Part shown: piece after piece, positions 19,330 through 28,672 of the stretch | How the letters are laid out: every line of letters starts with the position of its first letter | How positions within the stretch are numbered: the stretch's first letter is position 1 | NCBI GenBank assembly: GCA_002707985.1 | Contig: PAOI01000064.1 | Coordinates: 1 to 50,689, forward strand | Direction of reading: 5' to 3' | From: Sphingomonas sp. | GTDB lineage: Bacteria; Pseudomonadota; Alphaproteobacteria; Sphingomonadales; Sphingomonadaceae | Length of the DNA stretch: 50,689 nt | The notes under the pieces: model-generated | The model's database searches: none | Seen by the model: the letters and a program-made list of their open reading frames with translations, nothing else | What the model was told of the DNA's origin: nothing | Made by a program: the position numbers and the translations under genes

Positions 19330-20454
19330 ATGTCCGACGACGCGCGTTTTGGCCTCGGCCGCACCGTGAAGCTGCCGGGGCCGCTCAGGCTCGATGGTGG
19401 CGGCATGCTGGCGCCCGTCGAAATCGCGTATGAAACCTATGGCACGCTGGCGCCCGATGGCGGCAATGCGATCCTGGTCTGCCATGCGCTGACCGGCGAT
19501 CAGCACGTCGCGTCCGAACATCCGCGCACCGGCAAGCCGGGATGGTGGTCGCGCGTCGTCGGCCCCGACAAGCCGGTCGATACGAATCGCTTCTTCGTCG
19601 TCTGTGCCAATGTGCTGGGCAGCTGCATGGGGTCCTCCGGCCCGGCCAGCACCGATCCGGAAACGGGTGCCCCCTATGCGATGGCCTTTCCCGTCATCAC
19701 CATCCGCGACATGGTGCGCGCCCAGGCGATGCTGCTCGATCATCTCGGCATCGGGCGGCTGTTCGCAGTGGTCGGCGGATCGATGGGCGGCATGCAGGCG
19801 CTCAGCTGGACCGCGACCTATCCCGAGCGCGTCGCCTCCGCCGTCATCATCGCCTCGACCGCGCGCCATTCGGCGCAGAACATCGCCTTTCACGAAGTCG
19901 GTCGGCAGGCCGTGATGGCCGATCCGCGCTGGTCGAACGGCGATTATTACGCATCGGGAGAGGGGCCGAGCGCGGGGCTGGCGGTCGCGCGCATGGCCGC
20001 GCACATCACCTATCTTTCCGAAGCGGGGCTGACCGAGAAATTCGGCCGCAAGCTGCAGGGGCGCGAGGCGAAGACCTTCGGTTTCGACGCCGATTTCCAG
20101 GTCGAAAGCTATCTTCGCTATCAGGGGATCAGCTTCACCGACCGGTTCGACGCCAATAGCTATCTCTATATCACTCGCGCGATGGATTATTTCGACCTCG
20201 CCGAAGAACATGGCGGGCTGCTCGCCAATGCCTTCCGTCACACCGGCACGCGCTTCTGCGTCGTCAGCTTCGATACCGACTGGCTCTATCCCACCTCCGA
20301 ATCGCGTGCCGTGGTGCGCGCGCTCAACGCAGCCGCGGCGCCCGCGAGTTTCGTCGAGCTGAGCTCGCCCTTCGGCCATGACGCCTTCCTTCTCGAAAAC
20401 GCAGAGCTGGCACGCGTGATCGACGGGTTCCTGCGCGCGGGGGAGAGCCGGTGA
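19330..20454 (+). CDS. metX: Homoserine O-acyltransferase MetX
   Basis: First committed step of methionine synthesis: activates homoserine by transferring an acetyl (or succinyl) group from acyl-CoA. The 374-residue alpha/beta hydrolase has the early family segment [26 protein letters not shown], the nucleophile elbow [12 protein letters not shown] with Ser151, and the distal Asp (FDTDWLYP) and His (GHDAFLLE) of the triad. Acetyl versus succinyl preference in MetX depends on a few residues and is left open. The GTG of metW overlaps its stop (GTGA). The 45-base leader upstream has no room for a SAM riboswitch. Confidence 0.94.
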   Translation: MSDDARFGLGRTVKLPGPLRLDGGGMLAPVEIAYETYGTLAPDGGNAILVCHALTGDQHVASEHPRTGKPGWWSRVVGPDKPVDTNRFFVVCANVLGSCMGSSGPASTDPETGAPYAMAFPVITIRDMVRAQAMLLDHLGIGRLFAVVGGSMGGMQALSWTATYPERVASAVIIASTARHSAQNIAFHEVGRQAVMADPRWSNGDYYASGEGPSAGLAVARMAAHITYLSEAGLTEKFGRKLQGREAKTFGFDADFQVESYLRYQGISFTDRFDANSYLYITRAMDYFDLAEEHGGLLANAFRHTGTRFCVVSFDTDWLYPTSESRAVVRALNAAAAPASFVELSSPFGHDAFLLENAELARVIDGFLRAGESR

Positions 20455-21041
20455 GCCAGCTTCGCCCCGATCTTGCGATCATCGCCGACAATGTTGCACC
20501 GGGCAGCCGCGTGCTCGATGTCGGCTGCGGCGACGGCGCGCTGATGGCGGCGTTGCGCGATCAGCGGCAATGCGACGCGCGCGGACTGGAGATCGACGGC
20601 GGCAATGTCGCCGCGGCGATGGCGCGCGGGCTTTCGGTGGTTCAGGGCGATGCCGACACCGATCTTGCCGATTATCCCGACGCCGCGTTCGACTATGCGA
20701 TCCTCAGCCAGACGCTGCAGACGACGCGGCATCCCGATCTGGTGCTCGAACATCTGCTGCGGATCGGGCGGCGGGCGTTCGTGTCCTTCCCCAATTTCGC
20801 GCATTGGCGGATGCGCGCATCGCTGCTGACGCACGGGCGAATGCCGATCACGCGCCAGCTGCCGCTGCGCTGGTACGACACGCCCAATATCCACCATCTG
20901 TCGATCGACGATTTCCGCGATTTCCTGAAGACGCGCGGGATCACTGTCGAAGGTTGCTGGTTCCTTGCAGGCGAGCGGCGGCGCGGTTCGACGATGGCGA
21001 ACCTGCTGGCCGCGCATGCAGTGTTCCTGCTCCGGCGATAG
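20451..21041 (+). CDS. metW: Methionine biosynthesis protein MetW
   Basis: 196-residue SAM-methyltransferase-like protein; it pairs with MetX, and MetW has been reported to form a complex with MetX and stimulate it. Motif [16 protein letters not shown], the acidic [26 protein letters not shown], and the MetW-typical [20 protein letters not shown] and [18 protein letters not shown] are all present. The start is GTG at 20451, 4-base overlap with metX. Its stop TAG forms part of the pirin gene's Shine-Dalgarno TAGGAGG. Confidence 0.95.
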   Translation: MSQLRPDLAIIADNVAPGSRVLDVGCGDGALMAALRDQRQCDARGLEIDGGNVAAAMARGLSVVQGDADTDLADYPDAAFDYAILSQTLQTTRHPDLVLEHLLRIGRRAFVSFPNFAHWRMRASLLTHGRMPITRQLPLRWYDTPNIHHLSIDDFRDFLKTRGITVEGCWFLAGERRRGSTMANLLAAHAVFLLRR

Positions 21042-21050
21042 GAGGCGATG

Positions 21051-21914
21051 ATGGCAGAACGACAGGTAAAGGCGCTGCACGGCGCCTATCGCGACGATAT
21101 CGGCGATCTGATGACGCGGCGTCCGGTTCCGGGGCCGGGGCTGGACCGGATCGGCGCGTTCCTGTTCCTCAATCACCATGGACCGCAGCGCTATCCGCCG
21201 AACAATCGCGGCCTGCCCTTCGGTCCGCACCCGCATCGCGGTTTCGAAACGGTCACCTTCATCCTCGACGGCGAACTGGCGCATGCCGATTCGGCGGGGC
21301 ATGAAAGCGTGATCCGCGCGGGCGGCATTCAGTGGATGACCGCTGGCAAGGGCGTGGTCCATGCCGAACTCTCGCCCGCCAGTTTCAAGGCGCAGGGCGG
21401 GCCGATGGAAATCCTTCAGCTCTGGGTCAATCTCCCGGCCAGCCTCAAAATGACCGAGCCGCGCTATATCGGCGCGCAGGCCGATGCGATTCCCGCCGTC
21501 GCGACCGATAGCGGCGCAACGGTGCATCTCGTGTCCGGTGCCTATGGCGGTGCTACCGGTCCGGTCGATTCGCTGACGGGCGTGTTCATGAGCTGGGTCG
21601 AGATCGATGCAGGCGGATCGGTGACGTTCGACGGCCTCTCGGGCCGCGACCTGTTCCTCTATGCCGCACGCGGCGATGTTGCAGTGGCGGGCGCGGCGAT
21701 ACCGCAATTCTCGCTCGCCGAACTGAGCGAGGGCGACAGCGTGACGATCCGTGCCGACGCGCCTGCGCTGATCCTGTTCGGCCATGCCGATCCGATCGAC
21801 GAGCCCGTCGTTGCGCACGGCCCCTTCGTCATGAACACGCCCGACGAGATTCGTCAGGCCTATCGCGATTATCAGGCGGGGCTGTTCGGCAACGCCCGGA
21901 TCGTCGAGGCCTAG
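21051..21914 (+). CDS. Pirin family protein
   Basis: Double-barrel cupin of 287 residues; bacterial pirins bind iron, and some have quercetin 2,3-dioxygenase activity or bind metabolic enzymes. The metal ligands are visible in PFGPHPHRGFETVT (His60, His62) and GKGVVHAE (His104, Glu106). ATGs at 21048 and 21051 compete; GGAGG at 21041-21045 is only 2 bases before the first but 5 before the second, so the second is preferred. It is 9 bases after metW and may be co-transcribed. Its TAG stop overlaps the convergent DUF1206 stop in a 4-base CTAG. Confidence 0.9.
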   Translation: MAERQVKALHGAYRDDIGDLMTRRPVPGPGLDRIGAFLFLNHHGPQRYPPNNRGLPFGPHPHRGFETVTFILDGELAHADSAGHESVIRAGGIQWMTAGKGVVHAELSPASFKAQGGPMEILQLWVNLPASLKMTEPRYIGAQADAIPAVATDSGATVHLVSGAYGGATGPVDSLTGVFMSWVEIDAGGSVTFDGLSGRDLFLYAARGDVAVAGAAIPQFSLAELSEGDSVTIRADAPALILFGHADPIDEPVVAHGPFVMNTPDEIRQAYRDYQAGLFGNARIVEA

Positions 21915-22702
21915 AAGAAAGCCGAACTCGCCTTGCGCAGCCGCTCGACGACATTGGTCGCGCGGATACGGCGATAGCGCGCCATCACCAGACTGAAGAC
22001 GCCGAAGGTCAACAGCCCCAGCGCGACACCGTTATAGAGCCACGCCGTCTCGCGCAGCGAATCGAGCGCGGCCTGAAAGCTGAGTTCCTCATGGCTGGCG
22101 CCGAAGGTGAAATCGAGCCCCTGCCACGCCAGCGCCGCGAACACGGCGGCGCGGGCGGCATAGCCGACGCGTCCGATCACTTCGGTCCAGTGCGGCGCAT
22201 CGGCATCGAGCAGGTCCATGAACTTGCCGGTCGCGGCTTTTACTGCCTGATTGGCTGCAGCGCCGATCATGCCCAGCCCGACCACCGCCAACAGGATCGC
22301 TCCGCCCGGCAGGTCGAGGATATTCTCTGCAGCTTCCGTACCGCCATTGCCGGCATCGCCGCCCGACAGCGCGATCTTCGTCGCCAGATAGGCCAGCACC
22401 AGATGCGCGATCCCGCTGGCGGCATGGCCGATCCGCTTGGCCAGCCCCTTGGCATCCTCGCCATCGTCGCGAATGTCGATCGCCGCGCCATAGCTGCGGA
22501 AAATGCCATAGCCGAACAGCCCGGCGGCAGTGAGCAACAATAGCGGCGTGCCGAGCGGCATGTCGCGGATATCGGCAAGGACGCTCGCCGTTCCTTCGCT
22601 ATGCCCGCTGGACAGCGTCAGATAACCGATCAGGAAATAGACAAGCGCGCGCGCCAGATAGCCGATCCGCGCGAAAGTCTCGATTTTGACGACATTGTCC
22701 AT
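21911..22702 (-). CDS. DUF1206 membrane protein
   Basis: 263-residue inner-membrane protein of unknown function built from three repeats of a two-helix unit, each starting with a similar phrase: RIGYLARALVYFLIGYLTL, then RIGHAASGIAHLVLAYLATKIAL, then RVGYAARAAVFAALAWQGLDF. This threefold pattern defines DUF1206. The ATG at 22702 (MDNVVKIETF) is preceded by GGGAGAGAG; the frame is open further upstream but overlaps the patatin gene. It is the last gene of ssb-patatin-DUF1206, 67 bases after patatin. Confidence 0.88.
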   Translation of the reverse strand: MDNVVKIETFARIGYLARALVYFLIGYLTLSSGHSEGTASVLADIRDMPLGTPLLLLTAAGLFGYGIFRSYGAAIDIRDDGEDAKGLAKRIGHAASGIAHLVLAYLATKIALSGGDAGNGGTEAAENILDLPGGAILLAVVGLGMIGAAANQAVKAATGKFMDLLDADAPHWTEVIGRVGYAARAAVFAALAWQGLDFTFGASHEELSFQAALDSLRETAWLYNGVALGLLTFGVFSLVMARYRRIRATNVVERLRKASSAFF

Positions 22703-22769
22703 GCGACTCTCTCCCGACCTGTTGCGGGTCAGAGCGTTTGGCAGGCGCAACCGGTTCCGCCGGTGCCGG

Positions 22770-23942
22770 TCAGTCCTCGGGAGCACGCAAGCGACGGCGA
22801 TCCAGCGGGCGGGTCAGGCACGAACGCTCTGCCCCCGCTTCCTTCAGGCCATGGGCGAACAGATCGCGCATGAATGCCTGATCGAACAGGTCGGGATCGG
22901 TTTCGGGAAAATCCTCGCCGATCGCGCACAGCGCGAAACGATAGCCATTGCGCGCGGCATAACGCCGCACCTCGCCGATCGAACGCCGGTCGGCTTCGGT
23001 CAGCGCAGCGGTCAGCGACCGGCTCATGATCTCGAACGTGGTCGGTTCGGTCACTTCGAAATGCGGCGTGATCCGGCCATTATACAACAACGTGATCTGC
23101 GCGCCGCGCGGCGCCGCCGCCGCTTCATCGGCGTCGAGCAACGCCCTCGGCAATGTCAGAAATCCCGAAGTGACGCCGCCATCGACATGCATTTCGACAA
23201 ATTGCCTGCCCCCGCCGGTGACCGCGATCGGCACCGGAGGAAAGGCGCCGGGAATGGCCGCCGAAGCGAGCAACACCTGGCGAAACAGCGCCAGTTTGCG
23301 CGGATATGCGCTCGCGGCGATCGCGCCCATGTCCCAGATGACGCCGCGCTGCGCATCCAGATTGGTGGTCATCACCAGCAGGCGCCGGCCCTTTGCATGT
23401 TCCTGCGCGATCTGCGCGAGAAGTTCCGGCGTGACATAGCGGGCGATCAGTTCGGCCAGCGGTGCGCTGTCGAGCAGGCTCGCCCCGCCCAGCAGGCCGC
23501 TCAGATATTGCGCGCGGTAAATATCGTCGGCGGTGATGCCGGTGTAGAGACTCTGCAGCGCATCGTCATAGTCGCTGCCCAGAAAGGCGAAGGGCGCGAT
23601 CAGCGCCCCGGTGCTGACACCCGTAACGACCGTGAATTCGGGCCGCGTTCCGGCCTTGCTCCACCCCACCAGCAGGCCCGCCGAATAGGCGCCCTTGTCC
23701 GACCCGCCGGAAATGGCGAGCAGCCGGATCGGCACGCCGCTTTGCGCCGCCGCCAGCGCGCGCTGTTGCCACCCGGCAAAGGCATCGGCGTCGGCGTCCG
23801 CCCAATATCGGATGGCTTCGCCGGGGATCACTTGCGCGTCGGCCTGATCCGACGCGCTGTGCGGCACCCGCTCGGGCCACGCATTCGCACAGCCGGCAAG
23901 GGCCAGCGTCAGCAGAAGAGCGGGCAATATCCGTTTCAGCAC
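22770..23942 (-). CDS. Patatin-like phospholipase lipoprotein
   Basis: Probable membrane-anchored serine lipid hydrolase of 390 residues. From the GTG at 23942 the protein begins with a short lipoprotein signal MLKRILPALLLTLALAGC, lipobox LAGC with Cys18. The patatin fold follows: oxyanion loop ISGGSDKGAYSAGL at 78-91, nucleophile GVSTGAL with Ser110, and VDGGV with Asp254, completing the Ser-Asp dyad. A TTG at 23963 would lengthen the N-terminus by seven charged residues and is less likely. Substrate and which membrane it sits in are unknown. Residue 19 is Ala, which argues for outer-membrane sorting under the E. coli rule. It lies 48 bases downstream of ssb. Confidence 0.85.
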   Translation of the reverse strand: MLKRILPALLLTLALAGCANAWPERVPHSASDQADAQVIPGEAIRYWADADADAFAGWQQRALAAAQSGVPIRLLAISGGSDKGAYSAGLLVGWSKAGTRPEFTVVTGVSTGALIAPFAFLGSDYDDALQSLYTGITADDIYRAQYLSGLLGGASLLDSAPLAELIARYVTPELLAQIAQEHAKGRRLLVMTTNLDAQRGVIWDMGAIAASAYPRKLALFRQVLLASAAIPGAFPPVPIAVTGGGRQFVEMHVDGGVTSGFLTLPRALLDADEAAAAPRGAQITLLYNGRITPHFEVTEPTTFEIMSRSLTAALTEADRRSIGEVRRYAARNGYRFALCAIGEDFPETDPDLFDQAFMRDLFAHGLKEAGAERSCLTRPLDRRRLRAPED

Positions 23943-23990
23943 CAGCCGGCGATCCTTGCGCAATCAGGGTCGACCGATCGGGAGCGCCGA

Positions 23991-24533
23991 TCAGAAGGGA
24001 ACGTCGTCGTCCAGATCGTCGGGGAAATCGCTGCCGCCGCCAAAGCCGCCGCCGCCGCCCGAACGCGACGATCCGCCGTCGTTGAAACCGCCGCCGCGCC
24101 CCGAGGACTGGCCGGCATAATCGCCGCCGCCACCGCCCCAATCGTCACGGCTGCCACCACCGCCGCCGCCCTGACCGCCGCCGGGCGAATCGAGCATCGT
24201 CAGCACGCTGTTGAAGCCCTGCAGCACGACTTCGGTCGAATAGCGGTCGTTGCCCGACTGGTCCTGCCATTTCCGCGTCTGGAGCTGGCCTTCGATATAG
24301 ACTTTGCTGCCCTTGCGCAGATAGCGTTCGGCGACGTTCGCCAGACCTTCGTTGAAGATCGCGACGCTATGCCACTCGGTCCGCTCCTTGCGCTCGCCGG
24401 TGTTGCGATCCTTCCAGCTTTCCGACGTGGCGATGCGCAGGTTGCACACCTTGCCGCCATTCTGGAAACTGCGGACCTCGGGATCGCGGCCGAGATTTCC
24501 GACGAGAATAACCTTGTTGACACTGCCCGCCAT
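23991..24533 (-). CDS. ssb: Single-stranded DNA-binding protein
   Basis: Tetrameric OB-fold protein that coats ssDNA during replication, recombination and repair. The 180-residue protein has the OB domain at about 1-112 ([61 protein letters not shown]), a Gly-rich disordered linker, and the acidic tip DDLDDDVPF that recruits partner proteins. The ATG at 24533 (MAGSVNKV) has GGAG just upstream; an ATG at 24551 is possible but adds six non-family residues. Confidence 0.97.
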   Translation of the reverse strand: MAGSVNKVILVGNLGRDPEVRSFQNGGKVCNLRIATSESWKDRNTGERKERTEWHSVAIFNEGLANVAERYLRKGSKVYIEGQLQTRKWQDQSGNDRYSTEVVLQGFNSVLTMLDSPGGGQGGGGGGSRDDWGGGGGDYAGQSSGRGGGFNDGGSSRSGGGGGFGGGSDFPDDLDDDVPF

Positions 24534-24624
24534 GAAGACTCCGCCTTGCAATCGATGATATCAGGGACACGCGGAAACGCGCCTTGCCGCGCATCATGCG
24601 CGGTATGGATCGGAGCTACTATCG

Positions 24625-24801
24625 ATGGCCGAAATCATCAACCTGAACCGCGCGAGAAAGCAACGCGCCGCTGCTGCCAAAAAGGCGGAGGCAGAGGTCA
24701 ATCGCGCCCGTTTCGGACGAACCAAGGCGGAAAAGCAGGCCGATGCCGCCGAAATCGCGCGCATCAACCGCCGGATCGACGACAGCAAGCGCGAGGACTA
24801 A
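24625..24801 (+). CDS. DUF4169 small basic protein
   Basis: 58-residue, highly charged protein beginning MAEIINLNRARKQRAAAA and containing NRARFGRTKAEKQADAAE, the hallmark of DUF4169, a small family common in alphaproteobacteria with no known function. It is predicted to be almost entirely helical. The ATG at 24625 has CGGAG nine bases upstream. Its TAA stop overlaps the feoB stop on the other strand within CTAA. It sits alone between ssb (divergent) and feoB (convergent). Confidence 0.85.
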   Translation: MAEIINLNRARKQRAAAAKKAEAEVNRARFGRTKAEKQADAAEIARINRRIDDSKRED

Positions 24802-26648
24802 AGCCCGATCGCCACGGCGCTCCAATAAGTGATTCCCGCCGCGATATAGGCGAGCGCGAACAGATAGCCGACCATGAACGCCGGCCATTTCCAGCCATTG
24901 GTCTCGCGCCGGGTGATCGCGATCGTCGAAATGCACTGCGGCGCAAAGACGAACCACATCAGGAACGCCAGCGCTGTGGGCAGGCTCCAGCGGGTCCTGA
25001 GATTTTCGCGCAGCGCGGTTTCGCCCGCGCCGCTTTCGCTGTCGTCGATCGCATAGACCGTCGCGATCGCCGATACCGCAACTTCGCGCGCGGCCATGGC
25101 GGGCAGCAGCGCGAGCGAAATGTCGCGGTTGAAGCCGATCGGCGCGACCAGCACTTCGATTCCCGCGCCGATCCGGCCCGCGATCGACTGTTCGATCTGG
25201 CTCTGTCCTTCCGATGCGCGCGGGAAGGTCAGCAGCGCCCAGAGGATGATCGTCGTGAACAGGATGATCGTGCCGGCGCGCTTCAGAAAGATCATCGCGC
25301 GCTGCCACAGGCCCAGCACCACATCGCCCAGCCGCGGCCATTGATATTTGGGCATTTCCATCATGAAGCCGGAAGAGGCGCCCTTTGCCACGGTCCGCCG
25401 CAGCACCAGCGCCGCGATCAGCGCGCCGACGATCCCGGTGACATAGAGGCCGAACATCACCAGCCCCTGCAGCCCCAGTCCGGGAAGCACGGCGGTGTTG
25501 GGAATGAATGCGGCGATGATGATCGTATAAACCGGCAGGCGCGCCGAACAGGTCATCAGCGGCGCGATCAGGATCGTCGCCAGCCGTTCCTTCTCATCGC
25601 TGATCGTGCGCGTCGCCATGATGCCCGGCACCGCGCAGGCGAAGGAGGAAAGCAGCGGAATGAACGCGCGACCTGAAAGCCCCACGCTCGCCATCAGCCG
25701 ATCCATCAGGAACGCCGCGCGGACCATATATCCGGTGGCTTCCAGAATCAGGATGAAGGTGAAGAGGATCAGGATCTGCGGCAGGAACACCACCACCGAT
25801 CCCACGCCCGCGATCACGCCGTCGACGATCGCCGAACGGATCAGCCCGTCGGGCAGGATGCCCCCGACCAGCTGGCCCAGCGCGCCGATTCCCGCTTCGA
25901 TCGCGTCGGCGGGAATGGTGGACCAGGTAAACACCGCCTGAAACATCACCAGCATCAGCGCAGTGAAGATCGCCATGCCCGCGACCGGATGCAGCACGAC
26001 CGAATCGATGCGATGCGTCCAGCGCCGCGTGGCGGTTTCGGAAATCGTCGCCGCAGTCGCGATCTGGCGGGCGCGACGCTGCAACGTGATGATGTCATGT
26101 TCGAAATGCGGCTCTGCTGCCGCTTCGGGTGCGCGCGATGCGGCCTCGCCGATCCGGCTACGCAGTTCCTCAAGCCCGCGGCGGCGCACTGCGACCGTTG
26201 CCACGACCGGGACGCCCAGTTCGCGCTCCACCACCGCGGGATCGAGCGTCAATCCGTCGCGTTCGGCCAGATCGACCATGTTGAGCGCGATCACCACCGG
26301 CAATCTCAACGCGATCAGCTGCAGCGCGAATCGCAAGTGATTGTCGAGATTGGCGGCGTCGACCACGATCAGGATCGCATCGGGGCGCCGCTCGCCCGCC
26401 TGCTTGCCGAGCAGGACGTCGCGCGTCACTTTTTCGTCGAGGCTCGAGGGATCGAGGCTGTAGGCGCCGGGCAAGTCGACCAGCTCGACCGGTCGGCCAT
26501 CGGCAAGCGTCATGCGGCCGGCATGCCGCTCCACGGTAACGCCCGGATAATTGCCGACTTTCTGGCGCGCGCCGGTCAGCGCATTGAACAGGGCGCTCTT
26601 GCCGGCATTGGGATTGCCGGCGACGGCCACCAGCGGTGTCTGATTCAT
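24798..26648 (-). CDS. feoB: Ferrous iron transporter FeoB
   Basis: Inner-membrane Fe2+ transporter with an N-terminal G domain. The 616-residue protein shows G1 GNPNAGKS (11-18), G3 DLPG (58-61), G4 NMVD (123-126), and then about eight membrane helices with the two gate regions (ATGYMVRAAFLMDRLMASVG with LLSSFACAVPGIMATRTI, and LALLPAMAAREVAVSAIATVY with LMWFVFAPQCISTIAITRRE). The length fits the shorter alphaproteobacterial type. The ATG at 26648 is the family start (MNQTPLVAVA); an upstream frame extension overlaps feoA. It follows feoA by 7 bases. The stop is shared with the convergent DUF4169 gene (CTAA). Confidence 0.96.
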   Translation of the reverse strand: MNQTPLVAVAGNPNAGKSALFNALTGARQKVGNYPGVTVERHAGRMTLADGRPVELVDLPGAYSLDPSSLDEKVTRDVLLGKQAGERRPDAILIVVDAANLDNHLRFALQLIALRLPVVIALNMVDLAERDGLTLDPAVVERELGVPVVATVAVRRRGLEELRSRIGEAASRAPEAAAEPHFEHDIITLQRRARQIATAATISETATRRWTHRIDSVVLHPVAGMAIFTALMLVMFQAVFTWSTIPADAIEAGIGALGQLVGGILPDGLIRSAIVDGVIAGVGSVVVFLPQILILFTFILILEATGYMVRAAFLMDRLMASVGLSGRAFIPLLSSFACAVPGIMATRTISDEKERLATILIAPLMTCSARLPVYTIIIAAFIPNTAVLPGLGLQGLVMFGLYVTGIVGALIAALVLRRTVAKGASSGFMMEMPKYQWPRLGDVVLGLWQRAMIFLKRAGTIILFTTIILWALLTFPRASEGQSQIEQSIAGRIGAGIEVLVAPIGFNRDISLALLPAMAAREVAVSAIATVYAIDDSESGAGETALRENLRTRWSLPTALAFLMWFVFAPQCISTIAITRRETNGWKWPAFMVGYLFALAYIAAGITYWSAVAIGL

Positions 26649-26655
26649 CTTGGTA

Positions 26656-26925
26656 TCAGCCGCCCCGTTCCACGCGGATCGCGCCCGCGACATGGCGCCG
26701 CAGCGCCACCGTCATCCGACCGATCCGGCACGCCACCGGCCCACCGAGCATGCCCGGCCCCCGGGTGAGTGCGACCTCGACCCCTTCGTCGAGACCCAGT
26801 TCGCGCAGGCGGCGCGCTTCGGGCGGAGAAAGCAGCGCCCAATCCACTTCGGCAACGCGCGCGGCGTGATTGCGCGGCAGGTCGAGCAGACGGAGCGGAA
26901 CGGTGATGTCAGGTGCGGTCGCCAT
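26656..26925 (-). CDS. feoA: FeoA family ferrous iron transport protein
   Basis: Cytoplasmic SH3-like protein of 89 residues that supports FeoB. The family core is LSPPEARRLRELGLDEGVEVALTRGPGMLGGPVACRIGRMTVALRRHVAGAIRV. The start ATG at 26925 lacks a Shine-Dalgarno (upstream reads ATCGCGATA), so a leaderless transcript is possible. A 13-bp palindrome at 26933-26945 lies directly upstream and may be an iron-regulator site. There is no feoC. Confidence 0.92.
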   Translation of the reverse strand: MATAPDITVPLRLLDLPRNHAARVAEVDWALLSPPEARRLRELGLDEGVEVALTRGPGMLGGPVACRIGRMTVALRRHVAGAIRVERGG

Positions 26926-26932
26926 TATCGCG

Positions 26933-26945
26933 ATTGATTATCAAT
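26933..26945. promoter_or_regulatory. 13-bp palindrome upstream of feoAB, candidate iron-responsive operator
   Basis: ATTGATTATCAAT is a perfect dyad around a central T, 7 bases before the feoA start. On the minus strand the region reads GATAAT, then a second GATAAT overlapping the start codon, resembling the hexamer repeats of Fur boxes. Regulator identity (Fur, or another iron regulator) is an inference. Confidence 0.5.
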
Positions 26946-26999
26946 AACGACGGAGCATTTCCAGTGATTCTTGAGCGTGCGACCGGGAAAGCGCGCCGA

Positions 27000-27662
27000 T
27001 CACACCGCCGGATAGCGCAGCCGCCCGATGAATCGCGACAGGCTGGGGCGATATTGCGTGCTTCCCAGCCATTTCGCCTTGGTCTTTTCGAACTGCATCA
27101 CATTGTCGATCCGCCGCGACAGGAACGCGCGCGTTTCCGCCCAATCCTCGCTGTCATCATCGACGAACACGATCGCGGTCGCGGTGTAGATGCCCGCGAG
27201 CAGCGCCCGTTTGGAATAATGATTGTAATCGGTCGCGGTGTCGCCCGCGAGCCGCCACATCCGGTCCGCCGTCCTCCAGCCGAGCCGGGCAGCGCGGCGC
27301 AGATTCTGCGGCATCGCCAGGATCGCCTGCGCACGCCGCAATGCCTCGCGCTTGCCGGACAACAGCTCCAGCCGCGATTCGACCAGCGCTGCGATACGCT
27401 GGCGGATCTTCATATTGTCGAGCGCGCCGCCCGCGAATCGCGCCGCCATCGCGTCGTCGATGCTCGCGAACCAGGCATCGATCATGTCGGGCGCGCCGCC
27501 GGGATAGACCAAAGTTGCGACATCGGCATCGACTCCGTTCGCCGCCGCCGCCATCGCCACGGCCTGCGCGTTCCACCCGTCGAACGCGGCATTGGCCGCG
27601 ACGTCGTCCGCCAGCGCCAGCCGCAGCTCATCGAGCGTCGCATCGGAAAGGTCACGGGACAT
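27000..27662 (-). CDS. COQ9 family protein (ubiquinone biosynthesis)
   Basis: 220-residue homologue of COQ9, a lipid-binding TetR-like fold that assists the COQ7-type hydroxylase in ubiquinone synthesis. The typical COQ9 C-terminal region is clear: KIRQRIAALVESRLELLSGKREALRRAQAILAMP and WRTADRMWRLAGDTATDYNHYSKRALLAGIYTATAIVFVDD. The ATG at 27662 has AAGGAGA 8 bases upstream. It follows the DMT transporter stop by 3 bases, so the two are one unit; feoAB lies 74 bases further on and probably has its own promoter. Confidence 0.9.
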   Translation of the reverse strand: MSRDLSDATLDELRLALADDVAANAAFDGWNAQAVAMAAAANGVDADVATLVYPGGAPDMIDAWFASIDDAMAARFAGGALDNMKIRQRIAALVESRLELLSGKREALRRAQAILAMPQNLRRAARLGWRTADRMWRLAGDTATDYNHYSKRALLAGIYTATAIVFVDDDSEDWAETRAFLSRRIDNVMQFEKTKAKWLGSTQYRPSLSRFIGRLRYPAV

Positions 27663-27665
27663 CGA

Positions 27666-28619
27666 TCAGTCTCCTTCGCGATTTGATCTAATGACATCGC
27701 GCTCGCGTGCAAGCGCCGCGGGCGGCGGACCGCGCCGCACCAGCACCAGCGCCACCGCGACCAGCAGCGCGCCGATCCAGTCGGCCGTGGTCAGCCGCTC
27801 GTCATAGACGATCCAGCCGGTGATCCCGGCGACAATCGGCTGGAGCAGCAGGGCAAGACCGATCACGATGGGCGGCAGATGGCCGAGCGCATAGCTCATG
27901 CACCCCTGCCCGAGCAGCTGGCTCGACAGCGTCAGGATGAGCAGAGGTGCCCAGTTGCCCGGCACGATCCGCTCGCCCAGCACAAGCGACAGCAGGAGGA
28001 GCGGTAGCAATGCCGACAGCGAGAAGAGCGCCAGCGCCGGCGCCGTGGCGACACGCTGTCGCGCCCGGGCCATGCAGATGAAATAGATCGCATAGAGCAT
28101 GCCCGCGAACAGGCAGAACAGGTCGCCCGCCAGGTTGCGCGCCGAAAGCTCTGCCGATCGCCCCATCAGCAATGCCGCGCCGCCGGTCGCCAGCAGCAGT
28201 GCCACTGTCTGCCATCGCGTCGGCCACATCCGCGCGATCAGAAAGCCATAGATCGGATAGATGAACGTCGCCGAATTGCCGAACAAGGTCGCATTGGCGA
28301 GCGTGGTGCGCGTGATTCCGGTGTGCCAGCTGGCAAGATCCCCGGCAAAGGCCAATCCGCCCAGCGCGACCAGCCCCCAGATTCCGCGCAGATCGCGAAT
28401 CGGGTTCGATCGCATCGCCAGCGCGACCATGAACAGCACCGGCACTGCCATCGCCACGCGCCAGAATGCCGCCGCCACCGGCCCGACATCGGACATCCGC
28501 ACCAGCAACGGCCCGAAAGCCAGCGCGACATTGGCGACAACGATCGCGGCCAGCGGAGCGGCGCTCACCCGTCCGCTTCGCGCATCGCTAGAATTTCTAC
28601 TGTCCGACCGGTCGTGCAT
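27666..28619 (-). CDS. DMT/EamA-family permease
   Basis: 317-residue inner-membrane transporter with ten predicted helices in two EamA repeats (first half from VVANVALAFGPLLVRMSDVGPVAAAFWRVAMAVPVLF; second from LAGDLFCLFAGMLYAIYFICMARARQRV). Members export metabolites or amino acids; nothing here indicates the substrate. The frame is open to 28718, but the ATG at 28619 (MHDRSDSRNSS) avoids overlap with the divergent reductase gene. It lies 3 bases upstream of coq9. Confidence 0.85.
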   Translation of the reverse strand: MHDRSDSRNSSDARSGRVSAAPLAAIVVANVALAFGPLLVRMSDVGPVAAAFWRVAMAVPVLFMVALAMRSNPIRDLRGIWGLVALGGLAFAGDLASWHTGITRTTLANATLFGNSATFIYPIYGFLIARMWPTRWQTVALLLATGGAALLMGRSAELSARNLAGDLFCLFAGMLYAIYFICMARARQRVATAPALALFSLSALLPLLLLSLVLGERIVPGNWAPLLILTLSSQLLGQGCMSYALGHLPPIVIGLALLLQPIVAGITGWIVYDERLTTADWIGALLVAVALVLVRRGPPPAALARERDVIRSNREGD

Positions 28620-28672
28620 GCCGCCCCATAACGCCCTATCTGTTGCGCGTCGCCACAATGTGAGGAACGTGA

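Noticed and set aside
22686..25676. 996-codon plus-strand frame
   Set aside because: Runs antisense to patatin, ssb and feoB and across their gaps; composition is antisense-like and all real genes here are on other frames.
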